Shown here one piece after another: positions 63,101 to 64,000 of a DNA stretch of 64,000 nt. This DNA is from Flavobacterium limicola (lineage in GTDB: Bacteria > Bacteroidota > Bacteroidia > Flavobacteriales > Flavobacteriaceae). The stretch spans positions 434,001 through 498,000 of the forward strand of contig NZ_RBXA01000003.1 of assembly GCF_003634755.1 (NCBI RefSeq), read 5' to 3'. Each line of letters opens with the position of its first letter. The stretch's first letter is position 1. The notes beneath the pieces were generated by a model. It worked only from the letters and a program-made list of their open reading frames with translations, was not told where the DNA came from and did not search any database. Both the position numbers and the translations under genes were made by a program.

Positions 63101-64000
63101 AGTACTGCAACAGCTGCGCAAACAAATGTGTCTTGTAACGGTGGATCTAATGGTTCAGCTTCCGTTACTCCTTCGGGAGGTGCTGGTGGATATACTTATT
63201 CTTGGGCTCCTTCGGGTGGAACGGCTGCTACAGCTACTGGATTAAGTGCAGGAACATATACTGTAACGGTAACCGATGCTAACGCATGTACCGCTTCTCG
63301 TAACTTTGTAATCACACAACCAACGGCTATTAGTACAGTTGCTGCTCAAACAAATGTGTCTTGCAATGGAGGATCTAACGGTTCTGCTTCTGTTACTCCT
63401 TCTGGTGGTGCGGGTGGATATACTTATTCTTGGTCGCCTGCGGGTGGAACAGCTGCTACAGCAACTGGATTGAGTGCAGGAACTTATACTGTCACAGTAA
63501 CCGATGCTAACGCATGTACGGCTACGAGAACATTCATAATTACACAGCCAACAGCTATCAGTACAACAACTGCTGCACAAACCAATGTGTCTTGTAATGG
63601 AGGATCTAACGGTTCTGCTTCGGTGACACCTTCTGGTGGTGCGGGTGGATATACTTATTCTTGGTCGCCTGCGGGTGGAACGGCTGCTATCGCAACTGGA
63701 TTAAGTGCAGGAACATATACTGTCACAGTAACCGATGCTAACACATGTACCGCTACGAGAACATTTATAATTACACAGCCAACTGTTCTTGTGGCAACCG
63801 CTGCTGCACAAACGAACGTTTCTTGCAATGGAGGTGCTGACGCATCTGCTACCGTAAGCGTATCAGGAGGTACAAGTGGATATTCCTACTCATGGGCTCC
63901 ATCTGGAGGAATAGCTGCTACTGCAACAGGTTTGAGTGCAGGAACATATACCGTAACTGTTACAGATTCTAATGGTTGTACAACTACTCAAGGTTTTACA
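60182..64000 (+). CDS. Giant SprB-like repeat adhesin (3' end outside window)
   Basis: The frame is open from an ATG to the last base, 1273 codons so far. Translation may start here or three codons later, at MKGNTTLKIKNLILLLILIS; the signal peptide ends near NAQ. Residues ~30-255 form a globular domain (LEAGDIAFVGINSDTNPNEI, ILLTDYAWNG) similar to N-terminal regions of other Bacteroidota repeat proteins. An Ig-like module follows (GYQWQVNSGSGFTNI, YLYRCVASGA). From 61241 the protein consists of 77-residue SprB-type repeats (NVSCNGGSNGSASVTPSGG, YTYSWSPSGG, GLSAGTYTVTVTDANACTA, ITQPT). SprB-like proteins are surface filaments exported by the type IX system and used in gliding and adhesion. The C-terminal sorting domain would lie beyond the window. 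Confidence 0.92.
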   Translation, partial: MQIMKGNTTLKIKNLILLLILISFAPFANAQLEAGDIAFVGINSDTNPNEIAILTLSSIASGQTILLTDYAWNGSSLETGNSLAEGFITWTTNTIVPAGTLIKITIGSGAVIGGGLSNFGSVSATGWSADAIASGGDNWFVLQGSIAAPTFIYAYANWSTATYGIKTWPSTGVTFPNATISYLPSSLSNGTTANIQSGDPLYHFDNNVYTGITSGTKASILLAIGDSANWSGSEVDTETKDLTPGGTNFPGVNPIFTVGSPVSISGQPSNISTCTNTNASFSIVASNATGYQWQVNSGSGFTNIANGAPYSGATTTTLTITAATAGMNGYLYRCVASGADSANSNSGTLTVSNITASSIQTNVSCFGGSNGTAMVTPSGGVSPYTYSWSPSGGTGAIATGLSAGSYTVTITDAILCSTTRSFVITQPTTISTATAAQTNISCNGGSNGSASVTPSGGAGGYTYSWSPSGGTAATATGLSAGTYTVTVTDANACTASRNFIITQPTAINTATAAQTNVSCNGGSNGSASVTPSGGAGGYTYSWAPSGGTAATATGLVAGTYTVTVTDANGCTASRNFTITQPTAIVATAASQTNVSCNGGSNGAASINIPTGGAGGYTYNWTPGTPTGDGTRSVTGLSAGTWTCTVTDANSCTTVVNFVITQPTVISTATAAQTNVSCNGGSNGSASVTPSGGVGGYTYSWSPSGGTAATATGLSAGTYTVTVTDANACTASRNFIITQPTAINTATAAQTNVSCNGGSNGSASVTPSGGAGGYTYSWAPSGGTAATATGLSAGTYTVTVTDANACTASRNFVITQPTTISTATAAQTNVSCNGGSNGSASVTPSGGAGGYTYSWAPSGGTAATATGLVAGTYTVTVTDANACTASRNFVITQPTTISTATAAQTNVSCNGGSNGSASVTPSGGAGGYTYSWSPSGGTAAAATGLSAGTYTVTVTDANACTASRNFVITQPTTISTATAAQTNVSCNGGSNGSASVTPSGGAGGYTYSWAPSGGTAATATGLSAGTYTVTVTDANACTASRNFVITQPTAISTVAAQTNVSCNGGSNGSASVTPSGGAGGYTYSWSPAGGTAATATGLSAGTYTVTVTDANACTATRTFIITQPTAISTTTAAQTNVSCNGGSNGSASVTPSGGAGGYTYSWSPAGGTAAIATGLSAGTYTVTVTDANTCTATRTFIITQPTVLVATAAAQTNVSCNGGADASATVSVSGGTSGYSYSWAPSGGIAATATGLSAGTYTVTVTDSNGCTTTQGFT
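61241..64000 (+). repeat. Tandem array of about twelve 231-bp SprB-type repeats
   Basis: Counting the ITQPT codons gives spacings of 231, 231, 243, 231, 231, 231, 231, 231, 231, 228 and 231 bp. All are multiples of three, so the reading frame is kept. Central copies are nearly identical at DNA level (e.g. GTAACCGATGCTAACGCATG recurs), while the first, fourth and last copies diverge. Each unit has two cysteines (VSC and ACT/GCT positions) that may form an intra-repeat disulfide. The array continues past the window. Confidence 0.93.

Noticed and set aside
63242..63580. Open leftward frame of 112 codons, Cys/Ser/Arg-rich
   Set aside because: It is the antisense of the SprB repeats. The low-complexity composition follows from the repeated coding sequence on the other strand.
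61241..64000. CRISPR-like regular repeats
   Set aside because: Units are 231 bp without short repeat/spacer structure and stay in one reading frame; they encode protein repeats.

Overview
The window looks like chromosomal DNA of a Flavobacterium-type member of the Bacteroidota. Signs are strong AT bias, promoter -7 boxes of the Bacteroidota form TAnnTTTG, a SusC/SusD pair, a long-form NagB fused to a PIG-L domain, many LxxC lipoproteins, an L-fucose-permease-type sugar transporter, and a giant adhesin made of SprB-type repeats. All calls come from reading the sequence and from remembered family features; no searches were run.

Layout. 1-17.7 kb is mostly housekeeping: the 3' end of a coiled-coil protein gene, a glutaminyl cyclotransferase lipoprotein followed by hutI, a small SRP RNA with a clear promoter, an SDR enzyme, a small transaldolase, a FHS sugar permease, a leftward run pyrR-pyrB-(110-aa protein)-rnz-pdxH, an ABC-F ATPase, a GH20 hexosaminidase, a DMT transporter, a 2H phosphoesterase and a saccharopine-dehydrogenase-like enzyme. 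17.7-26 kb is patchy: a decayed IS982 element with recognisable ends, a (GTA)20 microsatellite, a GH130 phosphorylase, and three adjacent small genes that each carry one inactivating lesion (two single-base homopolymer frameshifts, one nonsense codon). An MFS exporter and a three-gene RND efflux operon (26.1-31.9 kb) follow.

32.3-51.6 kb is a leftward sialic-acid/amino-sugar utilisation locus: a ROK regulator with a palindromic candidate operator, then SusC, SusD, N-acetylneuraminate lyase, a NanM-like mutarotase, an MFS transporter, a GDSL-SASA esterase, an N-acylglucosamine 2-epimerase, NagA, NagB-PIG-L, and two lipoproteins, one with a zinc-protease motif. The expected route is Neu5Ac to ManNAc to GlcNAc to GlcNAc-6-P to GlcN-6-P to fructose-6-P. 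The window has no sialidase and no GlcNAc kinase, so both must come from elsewhere.

52.3-53.9 kb holds an exported 5-hydroxyisourate hydrolase, an exported GlcG/HbpS protein and a Crp-like regulator. 53.9-56.6 kb is a gene graveyard containing IS3 orfB, trxB and DUF932 remnants.

56.6-64 kb is the most intriguing part: an APS kinase, an Asp/Asn beta-hydroxylase-like protein and a PAPS-type sulfotransferase, followed by an exported small protein on the other strand, a phage-tail-collar protein, and an adhesin with about twelve 231-bp SprB-type repeats that runs off the window. I infer a possible cell-surface modification (hydroxylation and/or sulfation) island.
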